A DNA stretch of 64,000 nucleotides, from NCBI GenBank assembly GCA_022393335.1, contig JAJEKB010020998.1, positions 403,260 to 467,259 of the forward strand, given 5' to 3'. Made by a program: the position numbers and the translations under genes. The stretch comes from Macrotrachela quadricornifera (taxonomy: Eukaryota > Rotifera > Eurotatoria > Philodinida > Philodinidae). Positions 11,681-23,534 of this stretch are shown piece by piece; within the stretch, counting starts at the first letter, position 1, and every line of letters starts with the position of its first letter. The notes below the pieces were generated by a model. That model was given only the letters and a program-made list of their open reading frames with translations, did no database searches and was not told the DNA's origin.

Positions 11681-13077
11681 GTGAGGGACCAAACAAGCAT
11701 ATACGTTTTTATTTTTTCACATATGTATATTTTTATTTTTTTTCATCTTTAAGTTATAAATATTTACAAATAGACAAGTTATACAACAGAAGTTACTTGT
11801 ATTTAGCAATAATATTGCCATTGTTGTCGATTATTGTTTGCAATCGTTTTGCATATCCAGCAATGTGATTTTTAGCAATAATTTTATATTTATCTGATTT
11901 CCATATTTGTGGAATTATTTTACTCATATGGATCAAAACATCATCAGAATCAAATAAATGTGTATTGCTTGCAATTTCATTAGCAATTTGAGATTGGAAG
12001 GTTCCAAACATGGATGAATCCAATATAGAACAATCATGAGAATACGATGGATAACCGCCTTCAACTTGATGATGGTATCCAGCGCTACCATACAATTCTA
12101 TTCCGTTTTTAGATAAAAATTGTTGAATTTGTAATGTATGATTCAAATTTACGCAGTCTGACATCAAAATTTTTGAAGTAGTTCTTTTCATAAATGGAAC
12201 AACACAGCTTTTTAAACCACGCAAGTAAGATTGTTCATCTACTTGTTCATCAATCCATGTTTCAACTTGTTTTCTTGGACGCAATTAAATTTGCCCATGT
12301 AAATAAACGTCACAGCCGTGTTGATTTGCTACGAACATACCATGAATAGATGGATTAGACTTTGCATCTATCACAGGTTTTAATGGTTTTGTTGAACCTT
12401 TTCTTCGACATTGGCGTTGATGTGTCCAATTTTGACCATACGCATAAGTTTTTTTGTGATCAAGAAATGTAATATTTTGAAATGAATTTTTTAATTGGCC
12501 ACGTCTATTCAATAACGCTCGAGCAAATTTAATTCTTTTGACAGAAACAAAATTATTATGATTTTTTTCTTTCTTTGGTGGTTTTTTCCAAGTAACTTTG
12601 TTTTTTAAATGCTTCTTTAAGGTACTTTTTGCACATTTTAATTTTTCTGCAGCATCTTTTAAATGTTGTCCCATTTGCAAATTTTCACACACAGTAATTG
12701 CATGATCGATTTCTTGTTTGTTTGAAAATGATTGATGAATCGGACGACCCGATTTACCCTTTTTACGATCGCATAATGTTCCTGTTTTCAACAGTAAATC
12801 TTTTCGATCCCACCAAAGCTTACAAGTTTTTTTATTGAAGCTTGTCTCTTTTGATAATTCTACATACGTAACTTTTCGTCCTGAGTTTTCAATTTGCATA
12901 CCTGTTGTGATTATTTTCATTCGTTGATCAGGCTTTAAATTTGTAGAGTTCGATATTTTCATAGTGAAAATAATATCCCAATTGATTACATGTATCGCTT
13001 TCGAGTTCAGAATTAGAATTAAAAACTTTAAATATCTTAGATAAAATAAAAACGTATATGCTTGTTTGGTCCCTCAC
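11681..13077 (-). mobile_element. Mariner-like element (1397 bp) nested in the palindrome centre
   Basis: This has separate terminal inverted repeats of about 35 bp, starting GTGAGGGACCAAACAAGC, which end where left and right sequences diverge. It is flanked on both sides by TA (11679-11680 and 13078-13079). Its length is typical of a mariner element with one transposase gene. The tip GTGAGGG resembles the outer element's CAGTGAGGG, so the two are probably related families, which could allow cross-mobilisation. Confidence 0.8.
11793..12962 (-). pseudogene. Mariner/IS630-like DDE transposase with one in-frame stop
   Basis: The reading frame runs from ATG 12962 to the stop at 11793, about 388 codons, interrupted only by one TAA at 12285-12287, after which the same frame continues. 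The N-terminal part has helix-turn-helix-like segments (TYVELSKETSFNKKTCKLWW and an HLKDAAEKLKCAKSTLKKHL stretch). Candidate catalytic acids are Asp in ITFLDHKK, Asp in ILMSDCVNLNH, and Asp in SHDCSILDSSMFG. The spacing between the second and third Asp is 40 or 45 residues depending on which Asp is used, longer than in classic mariner (34). The stop makes this copy probably inactive unless it is read through. Confidence 0.8.
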
Positions 13078-13929
13078 TATATGTCAATTGAAAGAGTAAA
13101 TGAAGCTGTTTAAAATGCGCTAGTTTTTACGTTTTTCATGTGCTGTTTCATAATTGAATTTATTAAAAATAATGAATACTATATCTAATTACAAGTGAGC
13201 ATACTCTGAAAATCACTCTGAAACCTCACCAAATTTGTTGCTTTCCAAATGATAATAATAGAGTTTTGTTCAGTTTTTTACGCTCTTTCGAATGATAGAG
13301 TTGAAATTTAAAAAAAAATAAAAATTTTATCAAGTAATTGCTAACTATTATTAACTATTAATTAATTAATTAACTACAATATAAGTATAATTACTTTTTA
13401 CCAAAATGTAGCCCATTAAATTCTGAATCGAATGGTATATAGAACAACTTTCGCATGTTGTAAAATAACGTAAAAATTAGCCAAACACTAAAAATATGTT
13501 CTTTTTTTCACCTACATTTTACTACAGTGTTTAGTATTTTGACTGTAACATTATCATTATTCAATGAAAATCGAAAAGGTTTTTTACCAAAATGATCAGC
13601 GAAAAAAGCTCTACAAAAATAGATATAAGAGAAAATTTTTAGAATATGGTTGCTATTCGTTTATGTGTAAAAATAAAAAAAATCAGACTTTTTTCGGCCT
13701 TCACTGTATCTTATAAATCTCTTCTAGGTAAAAGTACTTCAAAATATTTTAAGAGATACTATTTATATAAATATTCGTCTATTTCTTAAGAAATTGCTCG
13801 TTCTTTAATTTCCGTTCAAATTTTATTTTTGAATTGACCATTTGAATTATATTACGTACAAGTGAATCGGAAATTCAACTGCTTAACAACTTTTATCGAA
13901 TTTTTCATCCAACGGAAATCTCATTTATT

Positions 13930-16484
13930 ATGGATTTAAATTCTCGTTTAGCAAAATTGGATCCAACTCGTATTACATTTATCACCAATAATTTACGTCA
14001 ATTCTTCAATTCTCAACATACTGAATCCGATGTTCGAGCTCTTATTTAGTATTTTTCAAATCCCACTAATAAACCACAAATTAAACACGTTCATGATCTC
14101 GACGACATATTAAAATTTCATCCACAATCTCATCCAATGTTACCATTTATAGAACAATGTCCTACTTGTAATATTACTTTAAATAGTGATAATGCTCATA
14201 CAAAAGAAGTGTCTATTTATATAGATGATGGTCAAGTTCTATTAGGTAAAATTACAGATTTTAATGTATATATAAATTTAAAAAAGAAAAATAATGACTG
14301 AATAAAATACTGAACGGTGTTTCGGATGAGATTAAATGATCAGATAACTTGTATAGTTGGATACGCTGCAAGCAATGTTCTTGAAATAGATTGTTTGAAT
14401 AAAATTATTCAATACTGACTGCTCCAGAAATATTTTTTTTCCAAAATAAAACTGTTTTTTAGTAAGATCATACTTTATATTTTTCTTTGACTTTAGGTAT
14501 GGCAGATTGGAAATGATGAGTAGAATATTTATGAAATATTTTTACAATAGATATCCTGTATTATTTACAATGTGTTCATGCCAACAACTCCCACAAAGAG
14601 ATTTAAGAACCAATTTTGATATATCCAAGTTATACACAACAAAGAAACAAAAAAATTTACATCAGAAAGTATTCAACATGGTTCTTATGTTTATCTTGGA
14701 GGTGATTATGCATGTGAAAGGCTACTTATTGAACGATACATCTATGACCTTATTTCAACTCCTCATTCTTGGCAAAAACAAATAGATAGTTTAAATCTTC
14801 TTGCATTCAACAATAATAACCATCAAGTTGTACCAATGAATATGCGTCGTTTCGCACAACTTGTATATATTCTTAAAATTGTAGAAATGTATCTTTGTTT
14901 AGGTAGTACAACTGTTAACATTCCAAAGAAGATTGATCAATTTAATTCATGGGCTTGATCTCAATATCCACGCCTTTTATCAAGATTTATTTATTTATGG
15001 TCCAATCATAAAACCCTTATTGGTCCTTGTAAAACGGCAAACGATAAATGTTCATCTTGTTTTACAATAGATGGCCATCAAAAAGCACGCAGGCGTATTT
15101 GCCGCACCAAACAAGTTGATTATATGAGTAGTGATTTTACAGAACCTTTAGTTGTTGGATGTTGGAGAACACCTATTCGTCACTCATTATACTGTGAAAA
15201 ACATCAAGATTTTCAATCTTCAAATGAATCATCTACAGTTACCATAACGAATAAACGCCATAATACTCGTCGCCGTAGATTAAAAAAGCAAGAAAATTGG
15301 CATCCAAAGAAAAACATATTTTTTGGTGCAACAAACTGTAATACTAATAAAGCAAGATCAGAATCTTATATTAACAAATGTTCGAGATCATTTGGTCTTT
15401 TAGCTATGGTTAGTAATTGCAAGATCGTTATTAGTTATGCTGAAATTTTTAGAAGTGAAACTTTACGTGAAATTGTTCAATTACTTTTAAATACTAAAAG
15501 AAGTTAGTTATAATCATTTTTCTGTTTTATTTTAAAAATAGTTATTTTTTTTATTTTTGGTTAAGTTGCTGGCGATGCTTTACCAAATATAGCATGTTAT
15601 GACGACGGTTGTCATCTCGTGCGATTTGTGCATAAAAATATTGGTAAACTTATTGTTGATACACCAGCTTCCAACGCTTTAAAAAACACTAAGTTTTATA
15701 TCGACAAATCTCACTTTAAAAATCATATAGGGAAATGGTGTAAGACAAATGTGTCCCCGTATTCAACTTGTGGTAAAGTGATACTCTAACATATAAATAA
15801 ATAATAAGTGTTAATGTTCGATTTTCTAGATTTAGATTTAATTAATACTCAATGTGCTGAACAGTGCTTTTCGTGGTTGAAGCGATACGCAGCCATTATA
15901 AGTAGTCTTGGATGGATGCGTGCATCATTATATCTCCTTTTACTATTTCATTACAAAAATTTATCAACTTGTCACGTACGTCCCACCAAGCATTTTAATA
16001 TTGTAAATATGTACGATAACTCGTATAACTAATATTTAATATTGTTGTTTTTAAGGCTCATCTGATTCCCGATGTTCCAACTATTAGTCTTCCGCATGCA
16101 GCCAATCTTCGACAAAACGATGATTTACCATCGTCCATTTTTAGAACTAACTTAGATACAAACCTATCGAATTTAACAAAAAAAAATAATATCCAACTAA
16201 ATAAACCTACTGAAAATAAATGGACGCAAATATCATCACATATTAAATACAATGTTAAACCAACATCGAGAAACACAGCTTCCAACTTAAACAACACTAC
16301 TAATAATAAATGGGCAAAAATCACTGACAAAATTATTTCATTGCCATCACCAATATCAAAACTAAAAAGAACAAATAAAAGAATGCGATCACCAAATATT
16401 CACAAGTGGACCAATTGCAGTGAAAAAACACTTAAACAGATGAAAAATGAATCTGAAAACAGCATTAATGACTTCGTCGATTAG
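13930..16484 (+). pseudogene. KDZ/Zisupton-type transposase, decayed
   Basis: A series of in-phase pieces reads as a KDZ-superfamily transposase with Cys-rich sections. An early piece starts MDLNSRLAKLDPTRITFITN. A Cys-rich part includes CPTCNITL and, later, CKTANDKCSSCF. At about 15570-15780 is the family's hallmark-like IACYDDGCHLVRFVHKN, followed by KSHFKNHIGKWC. The next exon has NTQCAEQCFSWLKRYA and SLGWMRASLYLLLLFHYKN. A low-complexity tail from about 16054 ends at TAG 16482-16484. Stops at 14047-14049 and 14956-14958 lie in the main frame, and the frame shifts at about 14670, so the gene is broken. Several plausible introns remain (for example about 15508-15565 and 16030-16053). KDZ elements mobilise by a DDE mechanism. 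The N-terminus may lie upstream. Confidence 0.7.
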
Positions 16485-19457
16485 GCTTTTAGACATACAG
16501 TAGAAATACGTCAACTTCAAAAATGTTATTTATATTTTTTCTATATTAATTTTATGTTTATACAACTTTACGTTTTTTTCTGCTGTGCATTATAAACACG
16601 TTTATATTGTTATTTTATCATACTTTGTACACATATACTGTAATATATTTTCTGATTGTTCTATCAAATAGTTTTTATAATAATGTTCATACAGATACTT
16701 CAAGTATATGCTTTTCTTAATCAATATACATTAGACTACAATTTATTTCTACAGAACGAGGCAAGTTTCATCAAAGTGAATTTCAGCGAAAGCCTAAGCT
16801 CACCAAGTGTATTTGCTCAAATAGGTATACTCGACTCTGTCTCAACAAAAGGAATTATTTTCTGAGCAGATCCGTCAATCGACCGCAATAACATATTTCA
16901 AGTAACGAAAAATCTTAATAAATCCTAGAATTTATCAAAAAATCTCGATAAATCTTAAAAAGAAATAAATCCCAGGATCTATTAATAAATCTCAATAAAT
17001 CTCAGATAAATAATTCCTGTAAGCTGCTGCAAAAAAGCGAAAATAACGCGTTAAAACAACTTGCACATTTTTTTTATTCGACGGGTTGTGCATAGCAGAA
17101 AATGTCCGAAATCGAACGTTTTAACAGTGCTATTTTTCTTACATCTACACCTCGTTATATAAATTTTAGAAAGATATATCCACGATCCAGTAATTGGAAA
17201 TTGTATAGAATTCTACGAGGAATTCAAGGAATTCAACTGAGTAATGACCCTCACCCACATCCTTATCTTTCCTCGCTATGTAACATGGAATTTAAGAAAT
17301 TTACGGCAAGTGGAATTCAATAGAGTTCTACTTGAATTTACATTTTCTGGATGGTGGGTATTGCTGATTCCATCGGCAATTCGCTTAGGAGTATGTTCCA
17401 TTTGTTTCAGTAGGGTTCTAAGTAGAAATCGATGAACTCTATCCAAATGGTGCCATCGGATTTTTTATAGGTTAAACTATAAGAATAAAAACATCAAAAT
17501 ACTGATAATCGACTAGAGAGTATATAGATTACCCCAGTAATTCCATCAGCGATTCCCTCCAGAAAATGCTCAAATCGCTCCATCAGATTGAGTTCATTGA
17601 AAAAATACTTGAACGCTCTTCGAACAGTTGAAACATCTCCCTAAGCGCATCACCAATCGAATTACTCGAATCGGCTGCCAGCGTCACCTACGTAATAAAA
17701 AATGTATAGTAAAAGAACTATGTGGTATACATGTATTCGTTTGCTTTTTTTTTCTTACATCGAACAAAGAATCGAAGGAAAGACAAAACTGTATAATATA
17801 GTGTGATGAAAAAGACGCATGAGAAAAATATTCAATCATATCTATATCATTATGAGGGGTATGAAATAGCACGGTTGATTGATTCACGTAAATGAATATC
17901 AGTCAGATAAAATTAAATAATTTCATTGAATATAAATACATAAAACGGTTGGTTTCAAGGCGCATAAAAGCAGCTGCAATATATTCTAGTGTGAATTTCA
18001 TCGTAAGTATACCTATTTATTTTTTATATAGAATTTTCTGTGGAATGCGACACTTTAGACATAAATATTTCAGAATTCGAAATAGATGTTTATATGATGT
18101 TGTAGAGTAAACTCAAAAATGTAAGAAAACGTACTTTATTATTCAGAAGATCGTTTCTATATATCTATAAAATGTACTCACTAAGTATTATTTGCAGTTT
18201 TCTCCGCTGCAATATATCGTATCTTGCTTGAAATTATTTATGCATTCTCATGTGAAGTATCAACTTCTGCTATCACATATTGTTTAAAGTGTCCTGTATG
18301 ATCTTTTTGTGGAAAACAGAAAAAATGTTTTTTCTTTTATCTAAATGGAGATATTCTCAAAATAATAGTTGATCAACATCACTGTAATAACGTTACGAAA
18401 AGATCTTATTTTAAATTTCAATAACTCACTTTTCAAATATCAGTAAAAACTAGTTGACAATAATTGACTTTTCAGAGTGATTCATATGCGGTACTGTTTT
18501 CAAAAATATTACCTGTTAAGCAGGATAAATGTAACGCTGTTGCGTAAATCTCATTTTCGGTACAGTTTTTCTTTATATATAGAACAATAGTTACGATAAT
18601 ATGAAAATAAGATAAGTAACTGGTATATTGTCGATGGAAAAACTAGACATGGATAAAACTGGCGCTTTTTTTAATCGGACCTGTATCAGAATCGTTACGT
18701 TTTAGTTCAGAGTTGAAATCGAAATTGCCCATCCTCGGAAAAACATCTACGACTACGGAATGAATTCTAGTTTCAAGCATACAATAATAGTTTTTTCTTC
18801 TTTCAGAAAAGGCTCACCAAATCTCTTGGATTCACGTTACTTGTCATATAAAACCACATGTTCAGTTTTCTTTTTTGATTTTGTCTTTATCATAGGTTAA
18901 TACACAATCATATATATGAGTAGAGTAGTAATTTGACTTTTTTGTTCTATTGACGACGATTGATGTAGTATATTTTGATATATATATTTCGTGAAAATGA
19001 TACCAGGTTATTATTAAAGTAATAATAAATTTCATATTCTCAGCAGTGAAAACAATGAAAAGTTGTGTAAATCGGTGAGATATATTCTATTTAAATATAA
19101 AATACTGGAAAACTGTCTTTCTATCTTCTTCGATATACAAAATCAGTTCCAGAAGTAATCTTATGCGTATTCTTGATATGATTGATATGTATATACTAAT
19201 CAACGAATGCGATTTTTCAATATACAATATCTGTCACACTACACTATCCAACGCATTTTTTCATCTTCATTTAAAAGTTTTTACAACTAATGAAATTGTT
19301 GATACTATAAATGATACAGTTATATGCTAAGTAATCACATATTTTTTTAGAAACACAAATAATGCGTAATATTTTATTCACTTAAGCATTGATTGAACAT
19401 TTTTTTATTTATCTTAGAGTTAATTGATTATTTTCTTCTTCAAAATTGCTTGCAAAC
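16485..19457. other. Long non-coding interval
   Basis: Nearly 3 kb of AT-rich sequence contains no convincing gene. It includes a tract of AATAAATCTC-type repeats (about 16912-17010) and clustered GGAATTCAA words at 17200-17330. Short ORFs at 16656, 17102 and 17892 lack any recognisable similarity and are treated as chance. Confidence 0.5.
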
Positions 19458-20985
19458 ATGACTTTTGATACTGAAGCAAATTCGATCAATATAGATAGTA
19501 ATATCTATCAAAGTGTTAATAATCAATCGAAAAGGTAAATAAATTGATGCTTCATTTTAATTTATCTTTATCATCTAAATAATATTGACTTATAGTGAAA
19601 AATTTCATTCTAGGAAATATGCACAAATTACATGTTTTACATTAATTGTTATTATGAATTTAAGTGCATGGATTGATTTGCAAGGTATATTCGTTGAATT
19701 ACCATTAATGATTCCATTAACACCTGAAGGTTGGGCATTACCATCAATAATATCATTATGTATGTGTGCAGCTAATATAATGCCTGCAATAGTCATATTT
19801 TTGCTTTGGTATCAAGGAAAAAGATTTTCTGAAATTCCTTATATCTATATAATTATCGGTATTGGAGTTGTGTCATGTTGTGTTCTGGCTGTCTCCTGGC
19901 AAAAAACTATATTTCTATTTGGTCGTGAACGAAGTGTGTGGTTGATTGGATCTGTTTTCACTCTATCTATGCTTGATTGTACATCATCTCTTGTCTTCTT
20001 TGATTATATGAAACGATTTCGCACTCAATATTTGACTGCAGTATTTTTGGGTGAAGGTCTTACAGGTGCAATTCCTACATTATTAGTATGGATTCAAGGT
20101 ATTGGAGGTGAAGCAATATGTGTACAAAATAGTAATGACACGTCTTTACAGCCTACTTTTAGTGAGCCACGTTTTAGTGTTACTGTTTTTATGTTTCTTA
20201 TTGCAAGTATTATTGTTGCATCATTTATTGCTTTTCTTTTACTCCGATGGACCAACATAACCTCATTGGCTGATGCCTCAGAACCGGTAGTATATATCAC
20301 TATATTGACATACTCTATTTTACTAATTGAACCATCTATATTTCAGATAAAATTAAAAGAAATTGTATCCAAAACAACTTCTGATATTGATGAAAATGTT
20401 CCTATGGTTTTGGTGACAGGATCGTCGAAACCATCAAAAGTTATCAAAAATACATCCACCGAAATATTTCTTTTTCTTTTGCTTCTTAATACTATCGATT
20501 CAGTGATGTTATATGGCGTTTTATCTTCTTTAATAACATACAGTTTACTACCATACGGACAAAAGTCATTTTACTATTCTAGTTTACTCAATCCTCTAGC
20601 ATATCCACTTGCATTATTACTCAGTGTACGATGGCCAACTTTGTCGAGTTTTTGGGCTACTATAGGATCAATATTTGGTTGTCTTTTGGGTTTTTTTATT
20701 ATAATTATTGCTTCACAAAGTCCATGTCCATGGTGGGCAGATTCATTACATGGATCTATAATTATGGTAACTGTTTGGTCATTAACAACATTGATTTTTT
20801 CTTATGTACGAATTACAATAGGCAATCGTATCAAAACTGAATGGTCAAATGATAAAGGTTTGTTTTACTTCGGTACAACTTTCCAGATTGGTTTAGTAGT
20901 AGGTACAATACCTATGTATTTATTGATCAATGTTTTTAATGTATTTGTTGATCGTGAACCGTGTCGAATATATTGTTTAACATGA
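19458..20985 (+). CDS. SLC52-family riboflavin transporter, two exons
   Basis: Exon 1 is 19458-19534 and exon 2 is 19596-20985, with a 61-nt GT-AG intron. Together they give 488 aa. After a short polar N-terminus the first membrane segment reads LSAWIDLQGIFVELPLMIP followed by PEGWALPSIISL, the characteristic opening of SLC52 riboflavin transporters (WVxxxGxxVELPLxxPxxPEGWxLPS). About ten to eleven hydrophobic segments follow. A central loop is charged, and the last segments include LLPYGQKSFYYSSLLNPLAY. The product should import riboflavin across the plasma membrane. No damage was seen. The 3' flank runs directly into the 21.05-kb repeat, whose first bases (AATAAA at 21050) could also act as the poly(A) signal. 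Substrate choice within the family is inferred. Confidence 0.88.
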
Positions 20986-21631
20986 CCATTTTAAGTTAAT
21001 TATAGAAAAAATTAAACTCTGTAGACTTATGCGTTGATATGAATCAATGAAATAAACTATATAATCTATCCTCAATAAATGACACATAAAGTACAAGTTT
21101 ATCTGAAAAGTTTTATTAATACTTGCTCGATTTAGATATAAGTGTATTTTTGATCAATCATAAAAATAATAAATATCACACAGGTATATAAAATAGCATC
21201 ATTTTCATCATATTTGAGATTTCAAGATAATTTTTTTTGGATAGAAATCATTATATTAATGAAACAAAATCTTAGTAAGTGTCATTTATATTTGTGCCCA
21301 ACTTGTTATGATAATATAATTATTCAATTTGGCATGTTTTATCGTAGACTACATTCATCTTTTACTGTTACATAGGAACATTCCTAATAATGTAACTGTA
21401 ACCAAATCTGTTCGAATTCGATGACAATGCGAATGAAAATATCCAAAGAGGTCAGATTCCGATGTGTATACAATTTGAATAGTAGTATTCATTCCAAATA
21501 AAACTGGCGAGTATTTGTTTGAAACACTTTTCATAGGAACAAGTTAGAGAGCTGCGATTTTCACCGTCGGAAAGAGGCTTATCCAGTGCATCGATTCACT
21601 TACAATTGTTCAAATTTATTACATAAATATC

Positions 21632-22929
21632 AGGTTGAGCAAAAAGTACGCGGTCATTTGCAAAAAAGAATTTTTTTGAAATAACCGCAAATTTTTTACT
21701 CAACCTAGTACATTCGAATAGGTGGTTAAATGTCGAAAGGGAAAACGTCGAAAGACAAAATGTCGAAAAACAGGACGTAGAAAAGCAGTTTGCCGAAAAG
21801 AAAAATGTCGAAAGTCAAAATGTCGAAAGAAAAATGGCGAAAATGATAATGTCGAAAGATATAAATGGCGAAAAGCAGATTGCCGAAAAATAAAACGTCG
21901 GAATAGAAAATGACGAAAAGAAAAATATTGTATGCGGAGATGTCAACAATGCCGTCGAACAAATTTGTATCAGTTGACGATGCATTTCGGTCATTTACTA
22001 ATTAGGATATATCTCTGTGTACTAACTAGATTATCTCTCTAAAAAGATCTGACGTTAATAAACGTAGGTAAAGTTAGTACCATATTCGAATTTTTTGTGT
22101 CCAAATTCGTTTTACGACTTGAATTGATTCCCTAACTGCTTGAGTTAGGTGCAAAATCTAATCCTGCATCGAATGGTGCAAATTTCGACTGAAATTATCG
22201 AGCAAAAATAATGAGTGAGAGTAAGGGCGAAAAGTCTGAGTCTCCAATCTGCTTTTATCCTAATATATTATTTTTGCCGGACGATCCTAGCTAAAAGCAG
22301 TATCATTGGATGCAGAATTGAATTTTATACACAACTCAACCAGATCTATGGTAAACTCAAGTCGTCGAACGAATTCGGACGAGCAATACTTTTGGAAAAA
22401 CCCCGCGAAAAAGCAGTATTCTAGTGTAAGTGAGGTTTTTGCTCGATGACTCAGATCGAAAGTAGCACCATTCAATGCAGAATTAAATTTTGCGCCTAAC
22501 TCAAGCGATTAGGGAACCAACTCAAATCCTAGCACGAATCCGGACACAAAAGCTCGAATATGGTGCTAACCTTACCCATCCCAATAAGAAGATGACCATC
22601 TATATGCTATTATTATTTTCGACATTTTTATTTCGACATTTTCACTTTCGACATTTTGTTTTTCTACATTGATGACTTTCGACATTTTTTCTGTTCGGCA
22701 TTCTATCTTTCGGCATTTCCTCTTTCGACATTTTCACTTTCGACATTTTGCATTCGACATTTTAGTACTTTACCGTATATTCGTTGAACAAGATATACTA
22801 TTTTATGCAGAATTTCAAACGCTATCTTTTGATAAAAAATAGTACTTTAGTTACTAAGTTGAGCAAAAGTTCGCGGTCATTTGAGAAAAATTCTTTATTG
22901 GGAATGACCGCAGATTTTTTGCTCAACCT
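21632..22929. mobile_element. Foldback-like insertion with GTCGAAA tandem arms, bounded by two hairpin repeats
   Basis: Copy 1 of the repeat (base ~575-590) and the right arm at 25410 lack this stretch, so it is an insertion. Each end is a ~75-bp hairpin (21632-21706 and 22857-22929) of the form AGGTTGAGCAAAAAGT..CGCGGTCATT and its complement. Inside, 21727-21915 is a tandem array of about a dozen AAATGTCGAAA-type units, and 22617-22770 is the same motif in inverted orientation (TTTCGACATTTT). The two arrays would fold on each other around a ~700-bp middle. No transposase is encoded. Confidence 0.75.
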
Positions 22930-23534
22930 AATAACTAGTGACTCATAGTCATCTTCAAAGAGTAAACTGTTGCGCTATAAAGATAGCACGTCTTTAACTT
23001 TAAGAAGTGGACTTGAATTGCCAGCTGACATCTTAATCGGTTTAAAACTTATGAATCAAACAGAAACGACAAATGACTAAATTTTTTATCTATTTTGCCT
23101 TGTGCAAAATATTTTTGATCATGCCGAATCGATTGATAATATCTATTTTGCTATGGAACAAGTCATTTTCTGTCGAAATATTATCATTAGCGATTGTACG
23201 ATATTGCTTTCTTATGTTCCTATGTTGTTACCTTGAAATACATACATCATATTTCACAAGTACTTATAACCAAAAACGACACATTTAAGACTGTACATGG
23301 ATTAGATTATATTTTTGCGCTGTGACTTGGGTATTTTTCCTCACTGACTATATTATAACGTCATTTCACCGATGAATAGATATTTCTACTATCACCTTCC
23401 AATATAAATATGTCTACAGGCCATCAGTTTTCTCAAGATGGAAGCAGATATTTTTCAATACCATCAAGTTTGTCGAAATAGAGAGGTTTGAACTAGTAAT
23501 TCCACTCTTTGATGTTAACAAACGGTTATCATCT

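Larger units (their letters stand above)
11052..13706. mobile_element. Palindromic element with two 627-bp inverted arms, split by an inner mariner-like element
   Basis: Bases 11052-11678 and 13080-13706 are inverted copies of exactly equal length (627 bp) and almost identical. One difference lies near the tip (CAGTGAGGG versus CAGTGAAGG). The outer ends begin CAGTGAGGGCC and are flanked by a TA at 11050-11051 and 13707-13708, the target duplication of Tc1/mariner elements. Without the inner element the two arms would form one continuous palindrome of about 1.25 kb. Near-identity of the arms suggests recent activity or arm homogenisation. The arms have no coding potential. Confidence 0.9.

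Noticed and set aside
17102..17435. Overlapping ORFs at 17102-17435
   Set aside because: Composition is driven by GGAATTC and CCCTCAC repeats, with no similarity or splice context.
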